Assembly: GCF_013004105.1 (NCBI RefSeq)
Contig: NZ_CP053085.1
Location: 3,162,001-3,226,000, forward strand
Direction of reading: 5' to 3'
Length of the DNA stretch: 64,000 bases
Source: Gemmatimonas groenlandica
GTDB taxonomy: Bacteria > Gemmatimonadota > Gemmatimonadetes > Gemmatimonadales > Gemmatimonadaceae
This document shows positions 24,318-31,396 of the stretch, piece by piece. Both the position numbers and the translations under genes were made by a program. The notes under the pieces are model-generated. The model worked only from the letters and a program-made list of their open reading frames with translations. It searched no databases and was not told the DNA's origin. Every line of letters starts with the position of its first letter. Position 1 is the stretch's first letter.

Positions 24318-26174
24318 CTACGCGAGCGAGACGCTCGCCATCAGCGCGCGCGCTGATGCCGTCCAGGAAAACTGCTTCGATGTCTCCACACCGGCGTGAT
24401 TCACCGCCAGCTCACCGCGCTGGCGTTCGCCGTGAACGTCCCGGAGATGTTGCACCAATTGTTCGTGCTGCGGGTCGCCCCACGCAGCCCAGCGGCCATA
24501 GTGCTCGCCCGGCACCGACTCCTCGAGCGCGTCGATCGCGACCAGCTTCGCATTGTCCGCGGTGAGAAAAGCCGTGTGCGCCGTACATGCCGACGCGATG
24601 ACGCGCTTGCCCATGGCGAGCATCTCGAGGGCCTCGAGGTTCCAGCCTTCCGCGCGCGCCGGAAAAACGGCGCAATCGGCGATCGCCATCGCGGCGGCGA
24701 GATCCTTCTGATGCGGCAGCGGCTTCGTTACCAGCGTGATTCGCGAGGCCATGGGCGATCGCTTGAACGGTGCTAGAAGCTCGTCGAGTCGCGCCGCGTC
24801 GACGAACGCGTTGTGGCAGATGAGCACCAGTTGCACGGCGTCTTTCGGCGAGAAGGCTGCTTCGAACGCGCGGAGCAACTCGCGCTGCCCCTTCCGGGAT
24901 TCGAGCTTCCCCACGCTCATGAAGACCGTATCGCGACCGCGCTTGCTGGCGGGGGGTACATGCTCGTGGAACACCGTGCGATCGACACCAAGCGGAACGA
25001 TGTCGATTGGCGTACGCCAAATGCCGTTCTCCAGCAGCACGGCACGCGCCCACTCGCACGTCACGATGAGGCGATCCTGCCGTTCCAGATGGTGTCGCTC
25101 TGACGCATCGAAGCTGTCGAGCTCGAAAATGGGGAACCCGATGCGCGGCCCGCGGCCGACATGCAGCGCCAGGTCGAACTGTTGCGAAAGACGCACGCTC
25201 GGCGCCGTGTCGTCGAACTCCCCCTGGCGAGCCAATGCCGCACCAAGCTGATCGTTCTTCACGATGCTTCGGTCGACGTTCCCCAGCGGGAAATACGCGA
25301 CCGGCACACCGAGCTGCGTGAACTCGCGCAGCAGGTGCGCACCGACCACACCATATCCGGTCCTGCAGTACGGCGCGATGAAAGAGAATCGGTCGGATGA
25401 AGGCGGCGCCGCACTCGTCGGGACCGGCGTACGGACAACGGCCGGCGTACGCTCCTCCATCACGAGTGCGCTCACGGGCTGCTCGGTCGCCGTGCCGGCG
25501 ATGGCGATAACCGGCGTCCCCGCATCCCAGTCGGCCGTAGCGAACAGTGACGGTTCACCATCCGCATCGCGCATTTCGTGTATACCGAAACCCGTCGACC
25601 GAAGCAGTGCGTACGCCTCGGCATGGGAGGCCTCGGAGGCGTTTGCCGACGGAGAGAGGCAGATCGCAACGACCCGCCCGAGCACGATCAGGGCGTTGAG
25701 GCTCTGCAGCACCGGCGCCAGCGAGATCGCGTCGGCATGCACGAATACTCGCCCTTCAAAACCGATGCGATCGGCCACGAGCGTAACCAGCCGATCATTG
25801 GAGAAATCGGCGTGCACAAATGCGTCGAGCCAGCCGCCGACCTCGCGCGCTGCGCTCTGCAGCAGCGGAAGGGTTCCCGTTTCGTCATCGAAGACGAAGA
25901 CGCTGGGCAGGCCTGTCGGTGCCGTGACGGCCGACAAGGAGACAAAGCCGAAGCCTGGTGCGACATCGACGAGCGCATCGCCCGCTTCCAGCTGCGCATC
26001 GAGGAACAGACGAAGCTCAGCGACGACGCCGGTAGACTGCTCCTCCTCCACCGTTTCACGCCATGCCGCGTGTAATGGCTGTGCGGGGATGTGAAATCGG
26101 GGGGCGCCGTCCTCGCGGCGCTGGGCGCTCTCGAGCGCGGGCACGTTCGGCGTCGATGAAGACGTGGACGGCAC
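24318..26174 (-). CDS. Fusion of a methyltransferase-like domain and a GT4 glycosyltransferase
   Basis: The product is 618 aa. Residues 35-230 resemble an FkbM/Rossmann methyltransferase (GDALVDVAPGFGFVSLSA), but key glycines of SAM motif I are altered, so it may not bind SAM. From about 275 a GT4 domain follows (FIAPYCRTGYGVVGAHLL, KLESRKGQRELLRAF, ARAEGWNLEALEMLAMGKRV). It starts at a GTG six bases after the fliW stop and shares the flgL-fliW transcript. This couples a glycosyltransferase to flagellin quality control. The substrate is inferred to be flagellin or hook-associated protein. Confidence 0.78.
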   Translation of the reverse strand: MPSTSSSTPNVPALESAQRREDGAPRFHIPAQPLHAAWRETVEEEQSTGVVAELRLFLDAQLEAGDALVDVAPGFGFVSLSAVTAPTGLPSVFVFDDETGTLPLLQSAAREVGGWLDAFVHADFSNDRLVTLVADRIGFEGRVFVHADAISLAPVLQSLNALIVLGRVVAICLSPSANASEASHAEAYALLRSTGFGIHEMRDADGEPSLFATADWDAGTPVIAIAGTATEQPVSALVMEERTPAVVRTPVPTSAAPPSSDRFSFIAPYCRTGYGVVGAHLLREFTQLGVPVAYFPLGNVDRSIVKNDQLGAALARQGEFDDTAPSVRLSQQFDLALHVGRGPRIGFPIFELDSFDASERHHLERQDRLIVTCEWARAVLLENGIWRTPIDIVPLGVDRTVFHEHVPPASKRGRDTVFMSVGKLESRKGQRELLRAFEAAFSPKDAVQLVLICHNAFVDAARLDELLAPFKRSPMASRITLVTKPLPHQKDLAAAMAIADCAVFPARAEGWNLEALEMLAMGKRVIASACTAHTAFLTADNAKLVAIDALEESVPGEHYGRWAAWGDPQHEQLVQHLRDVHGERQRGELAVNHAGVETSKQFSWTASARALMASVSLA

Positions 26175-26179
26175 GACCG

Positions 26180-26686
26180 TTACGACAGCCGCAGCCCGTC
26201 TTCCGCCACCGGATACGCGGACAGATCCATCGGCTCTCGCAACGAATACTGCTCGTCACGGTTGACGATCTGCTGCGCGAGGCCTTTGCTGATGTTGAAC
26301 ACGATCGGTGCACGGAAATTTCCGGTGACCGGCTCACTCGACGTCATCGGCAACGCGACCATCACCAGCGCCAGCGCATCGGTCGGCTCGACGATCTGCA
26401 GCGCGTCGCGCTCCGAGTCACCGAGGTCGATGCCGTAGTCGGTATGCCCGACAAAGGGATCGGCCAGCACGAACGTCGTCTGCGGCTCGTCGACCGAGAG
26501 CAACCACCAGAGTCCCTGACGCGCCGCGGGGAGCAGCGCGTAGGTGGTACGCTCCGGAAAACCCCACAACGCTTCCGTGAAATGCATCACAGCGTCTCCG
26601 CTCACTTCGATCGTGCCAACGGCCGGCGACGTGATCGTGTACGTCGTGGTGCTGCGATCCTGCTGGTCCATGACGGCGTGACTCAT
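26180..26686 (-). CDS. fliW: FliW flagellar assembly factor
   Basis: FliW binds flagellin and antagonises CsrA. The roughly 168-aa product has the family pattern MHFTEALWGFPERTTYALLP, WWLLSVDEPQTTFVLADP and NFRAPIVFNISKGLAQQIVN. It follows flgL directly. No csrA gene, the usual neighbour, is present in the window. Several starts are possible (TTG 26689, ATG 26686, ATG 26671); ATG 26686 is used. Confidence 0.92.
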   Translation of the reverse strand: MSHAVMDQQDRSTTTYTITSPAVGTIEVSGDAVMHFTEALWGFPERTTYALLPAARQGLWWLLSVDEPQTTFVLADPFVGHTDYGIDLGDSERDALQIVEPTDALALVMVALPMTSSEPVTGNFRAPIVFNISKGLAQQIVNRDEQYSLREPMDLSAYPVAEDGLRLS

Positions 26687-26691
26687 CAACG

Positions 26692-27600
26692 TCAGAGGTA
26701 ATTGGCCAGGCTGAGTCCGAGGATACGCGAAGTCGCGCTCATCGCCGCCTGATATAGCGTCTGCTTGCCTACAAGTTCGACCATCGCCTTGTCGATTTCT
26801 GTATCGCGCAAGTCCGAGCGGAACGCCTTGAGGTTCAACTCCATGAGATCGAGGTTGACCGTAGCCATTTCCAACTCGTTGATGCGCGCACCCTGCGTAC
26901 CGATCAGCGACTGCACGTTGCTATTTGCCGTCGTGATGCGGTCTGCTGCTGCCTGAATCGCCGTCGGATCGTTGTTGCCGAGCGCCGTAGAGAGCGCGCG
27001 AAGCGACTCGAGGGCATCGGTATCGAGGAAGACTTCCGTACCGTTGTGCGTCGGCGTGACGAACCGATTGTCACCGATCTCGAGCGTGATGTTTCCGCTC
27101 GGATTGACCGGATTCCCCGCCAGCGTCAACTGCGAGAAGCTGCCGGTCGCCGGCGCGGGCGTGGCGAATGGAGCTTCTCCGGCGCGATTGCCGCCGAACA
27201 GATATTCGTCGCCGATGCGCGTGTTGCCAAGGTTCGCCGCCAAGTTGATCAGCTGATCGACCTCGGCTTTGACGATGAGGCGTGACTGCGGATTGGCCGT
27301 CGCACTGGCCTGCCCGATGCCGAGCTCGATACCGCGCGTGAGCGCGTTCGTGAGCTGGTCCAGCACGTTCTCTTCGGCGGAGGCGCGGGCGTTGCCGCTG
27401 TCGACGTTCCGCTTGAACTGCGAAAGCGCGCGCATCGAACTGCCGATACGCACGAGCTCACCGCCGCTGGTGGGGTTGTCGGACATCTTCCGCAGGCGAA
27501 TGCCAGAAGAGATGTCATCCCGAATGCGATCGAGCCCCTGCAGGTTGGCCTGCAGGCGCGATTGGCTGTTCCGGGTGATGATCGAGTTGGTGACGCGCAT
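26692..27600 (-). CDS. flgL: FlgL hook-filament junction protein (HAP3)
   Basis: The 302-aa product starts MRVTNSIITRNSQSRLQANL, the usual FlgL N-terminus, and has SSGIRLRKMSDNPTSGGELV and a D0 C-terminus (ATSRILGLSLANYL). It joins FlgK to the filament. The frame continues to a GTG at 27648, but that start would sit almost on the predicted transcription start, so ATG 27600 is preferred. A sigma28-type promoter lies at 27670-27696. Its partner flgK is not in the window. Confidence 0.93.
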   Translation of the reverse strand: MRVTNSIITRNSQSRLQANLQGLDRIRDDISSGIRLRKMSDNPTSGGELVRIGSSMRALSQFKRNVDSGNARASAEENVLDQLTNALTRGIELGIGQASATANPQSRLIVKAEVDQLINLAANLGNTRIGDEYLFGGNRAGEAPFATPAPATGSFSQLTLAGNPVNPSGNITLEIGDNRFVTPTHNGTEVFLDTDALESLRALSTALGNNDPTAIQAAADRITTANSNVQSLIGTQGARINELEMATVNLDLMELNLKAFRSDLRDTEIDKAMVELVGKQTLYQAAMSATSRILGLSLANYL

Positions 27601-27669
27601 CTGACCTATGGATTCGGTGACCGTTACATCCCTGAAGGGTTGCAACACGGTGCCGGCACTCCTCTACAA

Positions 27670-27696
27670 GTATCGGACTGGTGAGCGGTTCCTTTA
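27670..27696 (-). promoter_or_regulatory. sigma28 (FliA) promoter of flgL-fliW
   Basis: The minus strand reads TAAAGGA-N12-TCCGATAC, with canonical spacing and a one-base change in the -10. It lies about 70 bases upstream of flgL, in the region divergent from the regulator at 27826. Confidence 0.7.
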
Positions 27697-27769
27697 GCAA
27701 CGCAGCCTGGAACGCTCTTTTCTTCGCGTTTTTCAGGCTATGCGGCTAATTTTGCCGGGTAGCTCGCTC

Positions 27770-27790
27770 GGGCGCCTTGCTGAGGCGCCC
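27770..27790 (+). other. Hairpin in the leader of the sigma54 activator gene
   Basis: A perfect 8-base-pair stem (GGGCGCCT / AGGCGCCC) with loop TGCTG lies 35 bases upstream of the ATG at 27826. It could be an operator or an mRNA element. No sigma54 or sigma28 site was found for this gene, so it is probably at the top of the hierarchy with a housekeeping-type promoter. Confidence 0.45.
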
Positions 27791-27825
27791 ATCCGACGCC
27801 CACTTCGTCCCAGCGCTGCTCCGCC

Positions 27826-29295
27826 ATGGCCACAATTCTGTACGTTGATGACGAGCCAAGCGTCGGGCTGATTCTCGAGGATTCGCTCGCCCAATCCGGC
27901 CATACGCCGATCGGCGCCCGAAGCGTGCCGGAAGCGCTCCAGATCCTGGAGCGGGGTGGCATCGACCTGATCATCTCCGACTATAGAATGCCGGGGCTGA
28001 CGGGGCTGGAGTTCATCCAGCTGCTCACGCGGGAGGGGTACGACATCCCCCTGATCATGCTCACGGGCCACGCCAGCATCGAGCACGCCGTCGCCAGCAT
28101 CAAGGCGGGGGCGATCGACTATATCACCAAGCCCGTCCGTCCTCAGCAGCTCGAGCTGGCGGTGGATCAAGCGCTCGAGTTCGTGCGCCTGCGGCGCGAG
28201 AACGAGACGCTCCGCAAGGAAGTGATGCAGTTCCGGAACGAACGGCAGATCATCGGCGACTCGCCGGCGATCCGCCGGATCCTGCAAACGGTGTCGATGG
28301 CCGCACCCACCCGCGCTACGGTGCTGCTGCAGGGCGAGTCGGGCACGGGTAAGGAACTCTTCGCCCGAGCCATTCACGACCAGAGCGAGCGCCGCGACAA
28401 GCCGTTCATCAAGCTCAACTGCGCCGCGCTCCCTGAGGGACTGGTCGAGTCGGCCCTGTTCGGCCACGAAAAGGGCGCCTTTACCGGCGCCATCAAACGG
28501 GTCGAGGGTGCGTTCGAGCGGGCCAATCGCGGCACGCTGTTGCTGGACGAAATCTCGGAGATGCGCCTCGATCTGCAGGCCAAGCTGCTCCGCGTGCTCC
28601 AGGAACAGGAGTTCGAGCGGGTCGGCGGCACGTCGCCCATCAAGGTGGATGTGCGCATCGTGGCCACCACCAATCGCGATCTGGCCTCCGAGGCCGACCA
28701 CGGGACGTTCCGGCAGGACTTGTACTATAGACTGTCCACGATCCCCGTGCTGATCCCACCGCTGCGCGATCGGCCCGAGGATATCGCGGTCCTGGCGCTT
28801 CGCTTCGCAATGCGCACGGCGGCCGAGCTTGGCAAGAAGATCGACGGCATCTCGCCCGACGCCCTCGAATCGATGCAGCAGTACCCGTGGCCTGGCAACA
28901 TCCGCGAATTACAGCATGTGATCGAGCGCGCCGTGATTCTCACGCCGGACCCGATGATCCACGCGCACTGCCTGGAAGGGACGCGGTTCGGCCTGGCCCA
29001 CTCACTCGGCTCGCCGTCAATTCGCACACGCTCGATCCCCACGCCCGGTACGGTTCCGGCGGTAACGACCGGTACCACCCCCGCCGCCGGGATGGCCATT
29101 GGCGGTGCGACCAACGGCAACATCGCCTTGGCGTCGCTGAATGTGGCCGATGCCGAACGAGTGCTTATTCAGCATGCGCTGGCAGCTGCCGATAATAACC
29201 GTACGAAGGCAGCCGAACTGCTGGGCATCAGCGTGCGCACTCTCCGCAACAAGCTCAACGGTCCCGGCAAGGACGCCGACGGCGACGAGGAGTAG
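27826..29295 (+). CDS. NtrC-family sigma54 activator (FlgR/FlbD/FleQ-like)
   Basis: The 489-aa product is the likely master regulator. A receiver domain has Asp52 in IISDYRMPGLTG and Lys102 in ITKPV. The AAA+ domain has Walker A GESGTGKE (170-177), the sigma54-contact loop GAFTGA (217-222), Walker B GTLLLDEI and WPGNIRELQHVIERA. After a long Pro/Gly/Thr linker a Fis-type HTH (RTKAAELLGISVRTLRNKLN) ends the protein. It is followed directly by the sigma54-controlled flgB operon. The small kinase at 3115 is a candidate phosphodonor. Confidence 0.93.
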   Translation: MATILYVDDEPSVGLILEDSLAQSGHTPIGARSVPEALQILERGGIDLIISDYRMPGLTGLEFIQLLTREGYDIPLIMLTGHASIEHAVASIKAGAIDYITKPVRPQQLELAVDQALEFVRLRRENETLRKEVMQFRNERQIIGDSPAIRRILQTVSMAAPTRATVLLQGESGTGKELFARAIHDQSERRDKPFIKLNCAALPEGLVESALFGHEKGAFTGAIKRVEGAFERANRGTLLLDEISEMRLDLQAKLLRVLQEQEFERVGGTSPIKVDVRIVATTNRDLASEADHGTFRQDLYYRLSTIPVLIPPLRDRPEDIAVLALRFAMRTAAELGKKIDGISPDALESMQQYPWPGNIRELQHVIERAVILTPDPMIHAHCLEGTRFGLAHSLGSPSIRTRSIPTPGTVPAVTTGTTPAAGMAIGGATNGNIALASLNVADAERVLIQHALAAADNNRTKAAELLGISVRTLRNKLNGPGKDADGDEE

Positions 29296-29319
29296 TCATT
29301 CGCGTGGTCGCCGGCAACT

Positions 29320-29341
29320 CCGACCGGGTGACGGTGGTCGG
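29320..29341 (+). terminator. Weak hairpin after the activator gene
   Basis: A 6-base-pair stem (CCGACC / GGTCGG) is followed by CAAGTTTGG. It is only a modest terminator candidate in the 279-base gap between the activator and flgB. The rest of that gap holds the sigma54 promoter and its dyad. Confidence 0.3.
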
Positions 29342-29496
29342 CAAGTTTGGTCCTCGGTCTACCCGGCAACAATTGCCCCGATGGCGTGATTGACCGCACC
29401 CGGCTTGCTTGGAAACACTCGGGACTCCGTACTTGAACTCACGACTCAAGACTAACGGCAGCAATGAGTTAGCACGCGACAATAGATGAGTGCCCG

Positions 29497-29523
29497 ATGG
29501 CCGGTCCTTTGTGGCCCGGCCAT
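29497..29523. repeat. Dyad overlapping the flgB sigma54 promoter
   Basis: The arms ATGGCCGG (29497-29504) and CCGGCCAT (29516-29523) are perfect inverted repeats. The right arm overlaps the -24 element and spacer of the promoter at 29512. The flgF promoter has the same arrangement, so it may be a binding site for a regulator or a structured element rather than a terminator. Confidence 0.55.
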
Positions 29524-29527
29524 TGCT
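29512..29527 (+). promoter_or_regulatory. sigma54 (RpoN) promoter of the flgB operon
   Basis: The sequence TGGCCCG-N4-TTGCT followed by TTTTA differs from TGGCACG-N4-TTGCW at one position. The predicted start is about 37 bases upstream of the flgB ATG. It can drive flgB through flgE. Confidence 0.8.
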
Positions 29528-29574
29528 TTTTACCGGTGTGGATACGCTCGCCCTTTCACACCGGGACTACGCAG

Positions 29575-29877
29575 ATGCTCTTCGGACTCATCGATCGCAC
29601 TACCTCCGCCACGTCGCTCAAAGGCGCACTCGACAAGAGTGTGGAGCGGTCTCGTGGCATCGCGGATCGCGTCTCCAAGGCAACCGTGGGCAACGGTGAC
29701 GGCTTCGCGCTCGAAGCGAAGGCCGGCACCGCCCAGGCCAACCTGAATTCCGTCAACGTGGAAGACGAGATGACGGCGCTGGCGGATGAACAGATCCGCT
29801 TCCTCGCTACCACCCGCCTTCTCGAAAAGACCTACGCGAGCCTTCGCACCGCCATCAAGGGTGGAGGTAACGGCTGA
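29575..29877 (+). CDS. flgB: FlgB-like proximal rod protein, short form
   Basis: The 100-aa product is shorter than usual FlgB (about 130-140 aa). The C-terminal part fits the family (NVEDEMTALADEQIRFLATT, then LLEKTYASLRTAI). The N-terminal part has IDRTTSATSLKGALDKSVER, but the rod-protein signature with ANNIANxxTPGY is replaced by RGIADRVSKAT, and the central loop is shortened. Position before flgC and fliE supports the call. ATG 29575 is downstream of the sigma54 start point; the next stop overlaps the flgC start as TGATG. Confidence 0.75.
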   Translation: MLFGLIDRTTSATSLKGALDKSVERSRGIADRVSKATVGNGDGFALEAKAGTAQANLNSVNVEDEMTALADEQIRFLATTRLLEKTYASLRTAIKGGGNG

Positions 29878-30494
29878 TGTCGATTGATCCGACGCGCCGC
29901 CCCGCCCTGCTCCCGATCCCGGGGCAGCAGACGATCCGCCCGATGTTTCGCTCCTTGGGCATCGCCGCCAGCGGACTCAGTGCCCAGCGCCAGCGCATGG
30001 AGACGATCGCCCAGAACATGGCGAACGCCGATGTCACCCGCGGCCCCGACGGTCAGCCATACAAGCGGAAAGACGTCGTGATGGAAGCGGCGACGTCGCA
30101 GAACGCGCTCTACAACTCCGAGAATTTCGCGTCGACCATGGGCACGGCCGCCGCCAGCAACAGTGTGTTCGGCAGTAACGCCTTCGAAGTGGCGACCAGC
30201 GACTCCCGCAAAGCGATCGAAGTGCCCGTGCTGCCGACGACCGGCGGCGTGAATGGCACGATCGGCGGTGAGTTCGGCGTCCGCGTGGCGGGCTTGGCGG
30301 AAGATCAGGGTGAAGGCCGTCTCGTGTACGAGCCCGGCCACCCCGACGCCAACGACGCCGGCTATGTGCGCTACCCCGACATCGATACGACGCAGGAAAT
30401 GGTCAAGCTGATGGATGCGAAACGCATCTTCGAAGCGAACGCCGCCGTCTTTCAGACCGCCAAGTCCATGCTGCGCGCGTCGATCGACATCTGA
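29877..30494 (+). CDS. flgC: FlgC proximal rod protein
   Basis: The 205-aa product has the rod signature SLGIAASGLSAQRQRMETIA and QNMANADVT, and the C-terminal PDIDTTQEMVKLMDAKRIFEAN split over the D0 helix. Compared with typical FlgC (about 135 aa) it has 22 extra N-terminal residues and an insert with many Ala/Thr/Ser. The TGATG overlap with flgB supports the start at 29877; ATG 29943 (MFRSLGIAA) would give the usual N-terminus. Confidence 0.9.
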   Translation: MSIDPTRRPALLPIPGQQTIRPMFRSLGIAASGLSAQRQRMETIAQNMANADVTRGPDGQPYKRKDVVMEAATSQNALYNSENFASTMGTAAASNSVFGSNAFEVATSDSRKAIEVPVLPTTGGVNGTIGGEFGVRVAGLAEDQGEGRLVYEPGHPDANDAGYVRYPDIDTTQEMVKLMDAKRIFEANAAVFQTAKSMLRASIDI

Positions 30495-30512
30495 TGAACT
30501 AACCGCACTTCC

Positions 30513-30584
30513 GCTGCGGGCTCGGGGATCGGCGTGACTCTTCCTCCTCCTCCTCTCCGAACCACACGGTCCCCGACCCGCAGC
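30513..30584. repeat. Long imperfect inverted repeat after flgC
   Basis: The arms GCTGCGGGCTCGGGGA (30513-30528) and TCCCCGACCCGCAGC (30570-30584) pair over 15 bases with one bulged C. They enclose a pyrimidine-rich loop containing three TCC repeats. It sits in the 167-base gap between flgC and the next gene and could slow transcription or stabilise upstream mRNA. Confidence 0.6.
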
Positions 30585-30605
30585 ACTCCTGGCAGCACCG
30601 CCCGA

Positions 30606-30641
30606 CTCGCTTCACTCGCTGCACTCGTTTCACTCGCATCA
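30606..30641 (+). repeat. Four tandem copies of a 9-base repeat
   Basis: The units CTCGCTTCA, CTCGCTGCA, CTCGTTTCA and CTCGCATCA follow each other without gaps, consensus CTCGYNTCA. They end 20 bases before the ATG at 30662, so copy-number change could alter the leader of the next gene. Confidence 0.65.
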
Positions 30642-30661
30642 ACCGAACACCAGAGATTCAC

Positions 30662-31039
30662 ATGAGCGTCAACGGCATCAACAACACCCCGCTGCTTCCC
30701 AACCTCGGCGCGAACCGCGCCGAGACGGCACGCACGCAGAACGGCGCGCAGAATGGCGCCGAGCGCGCGCAGCAGGCCACGACGAACGCTCGGGCATCTC
30801 AGAACGCCGCACTCAAGCCGCAGACGCCGATCGCTGGTCAGTCATCGGCGCAGAACACTGTACCGGCTGAAGCGCCGGCCGGAACCGACCCGACGTTGTG
30901 GAGCGTGTTGACGAACGACGAGCGCAACTTCTTCGCGAAGACCGCCGCGCTCGGCCCACTCACGTACAGCCGTATCAAGGCCGTCACGAACCCTGCGCCG
31001 CCGACGGCGCGCGGGATTCGCCTCGACGTCCGCGCCTGA
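30662..31039 (+). CDS. Protein of unknown function between flgC and fliE
   Basis: The product is 125 aa. Residues 1-70 are Asn/Ala/Gln-rich and probably disordered, as in exported axial proteins or FlgM. A compact C-terminal part reads DPTLWSVLTNDERNFFAKTA then LGPLTYSRI. It has no signal peptide and no transmembrane helix. I do not recognise it. Its place between flgC and fliE, where nothing is normally found, suggests a rod- or export-related part. The start is ATG 30662. Confidence 0.7.
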   Translation: MSVNGINNTPLLPNLGANRAETARTQNGAQNGAERAQQATTNARASQNAALKPQTPIAGQSSAQNTVPAEAPAGTDPTLWSVLTNDERNFFAKTAALGPLTYSRIKAVTNPAPPTARGIRLDVRA

Positions 31040-31065
31040 TTCCCGACTCCCACCGACTGATCATC

Positions 31066-31383
31066 ATGCAGAATCGAATCGATCTTCTTACGCGGGCGAT
31101 GCCCGAGTTCGGCGGACGCGACACCGGCCTCTCCAAGCAGGTGCCGGTCATCGGTGAAGGCGAGAACTCGTTCGGTAACACGCTCACCAAGGCCATCAAC
31201 GAAGTGTCCGACGCGCGCGATCGCGCGGGCGACCTCACGCAGCGGTTCGCCGCCGGTGAGAACGTCGAGCTGCACCAGGTGATGGCAGCCAGTGAAGAAG
31301 CAGGTCTCGCGCTCGATATGATGATCGAGCTCCGGAACAAGGTCGTCGAGGCCTATCGGTCCGTCATCGCCATGCAGTCCTGA
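31066..31383 (+). CDS. fliE: FliE MS-ring/rod junction protein
   Basis: The 105-aa product has the FliE pattern SFGNTLTKAINEVSDARDRA, FAAGENVELHQVMAASEEAG and LRNKVVEAYRSVIAMQ. FliE joins the MS ring to the rod and is an early export substrate. ATG 31066 is chosen because the family alignment begins there. It is followed by fliF after 13 bases. Confidence 0.93.
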   Translation: MQNRIDLLTRAMPEFGGRDTGLSKQVPVIGEGENSFGNTLTKAINEVSDARDRAGDLTQRFAAGENVELHQVMAASEEAGLALDMMIELRNKVVEAYRSVIAMQS

Positions 31384-31396
31384 GTAAGCGACAGTC

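Noticed and set aside
26174-27600. A csrA gene beside fliW
   Set aside because: No 60-70 codon frame with the CsrA pattern (MLVLTRK start) was found near fliW or elsewhere in the window.
29188-29195. GCCGATAA inside the sigma54 activator gene, as an internal sigma28 promoter
   Set aside because: The -10 is perfect but the -35 region (TTCAGCA) does not fit, and the site lies within the conserved HTH coding part.
29497-29532. Hairpin with T-run before flgB, read first as an intrinsic terminator
   Set aside because: The -24/-12 match and the same arrangement at flgF make a promoter the better primary call; dual use stays possible.
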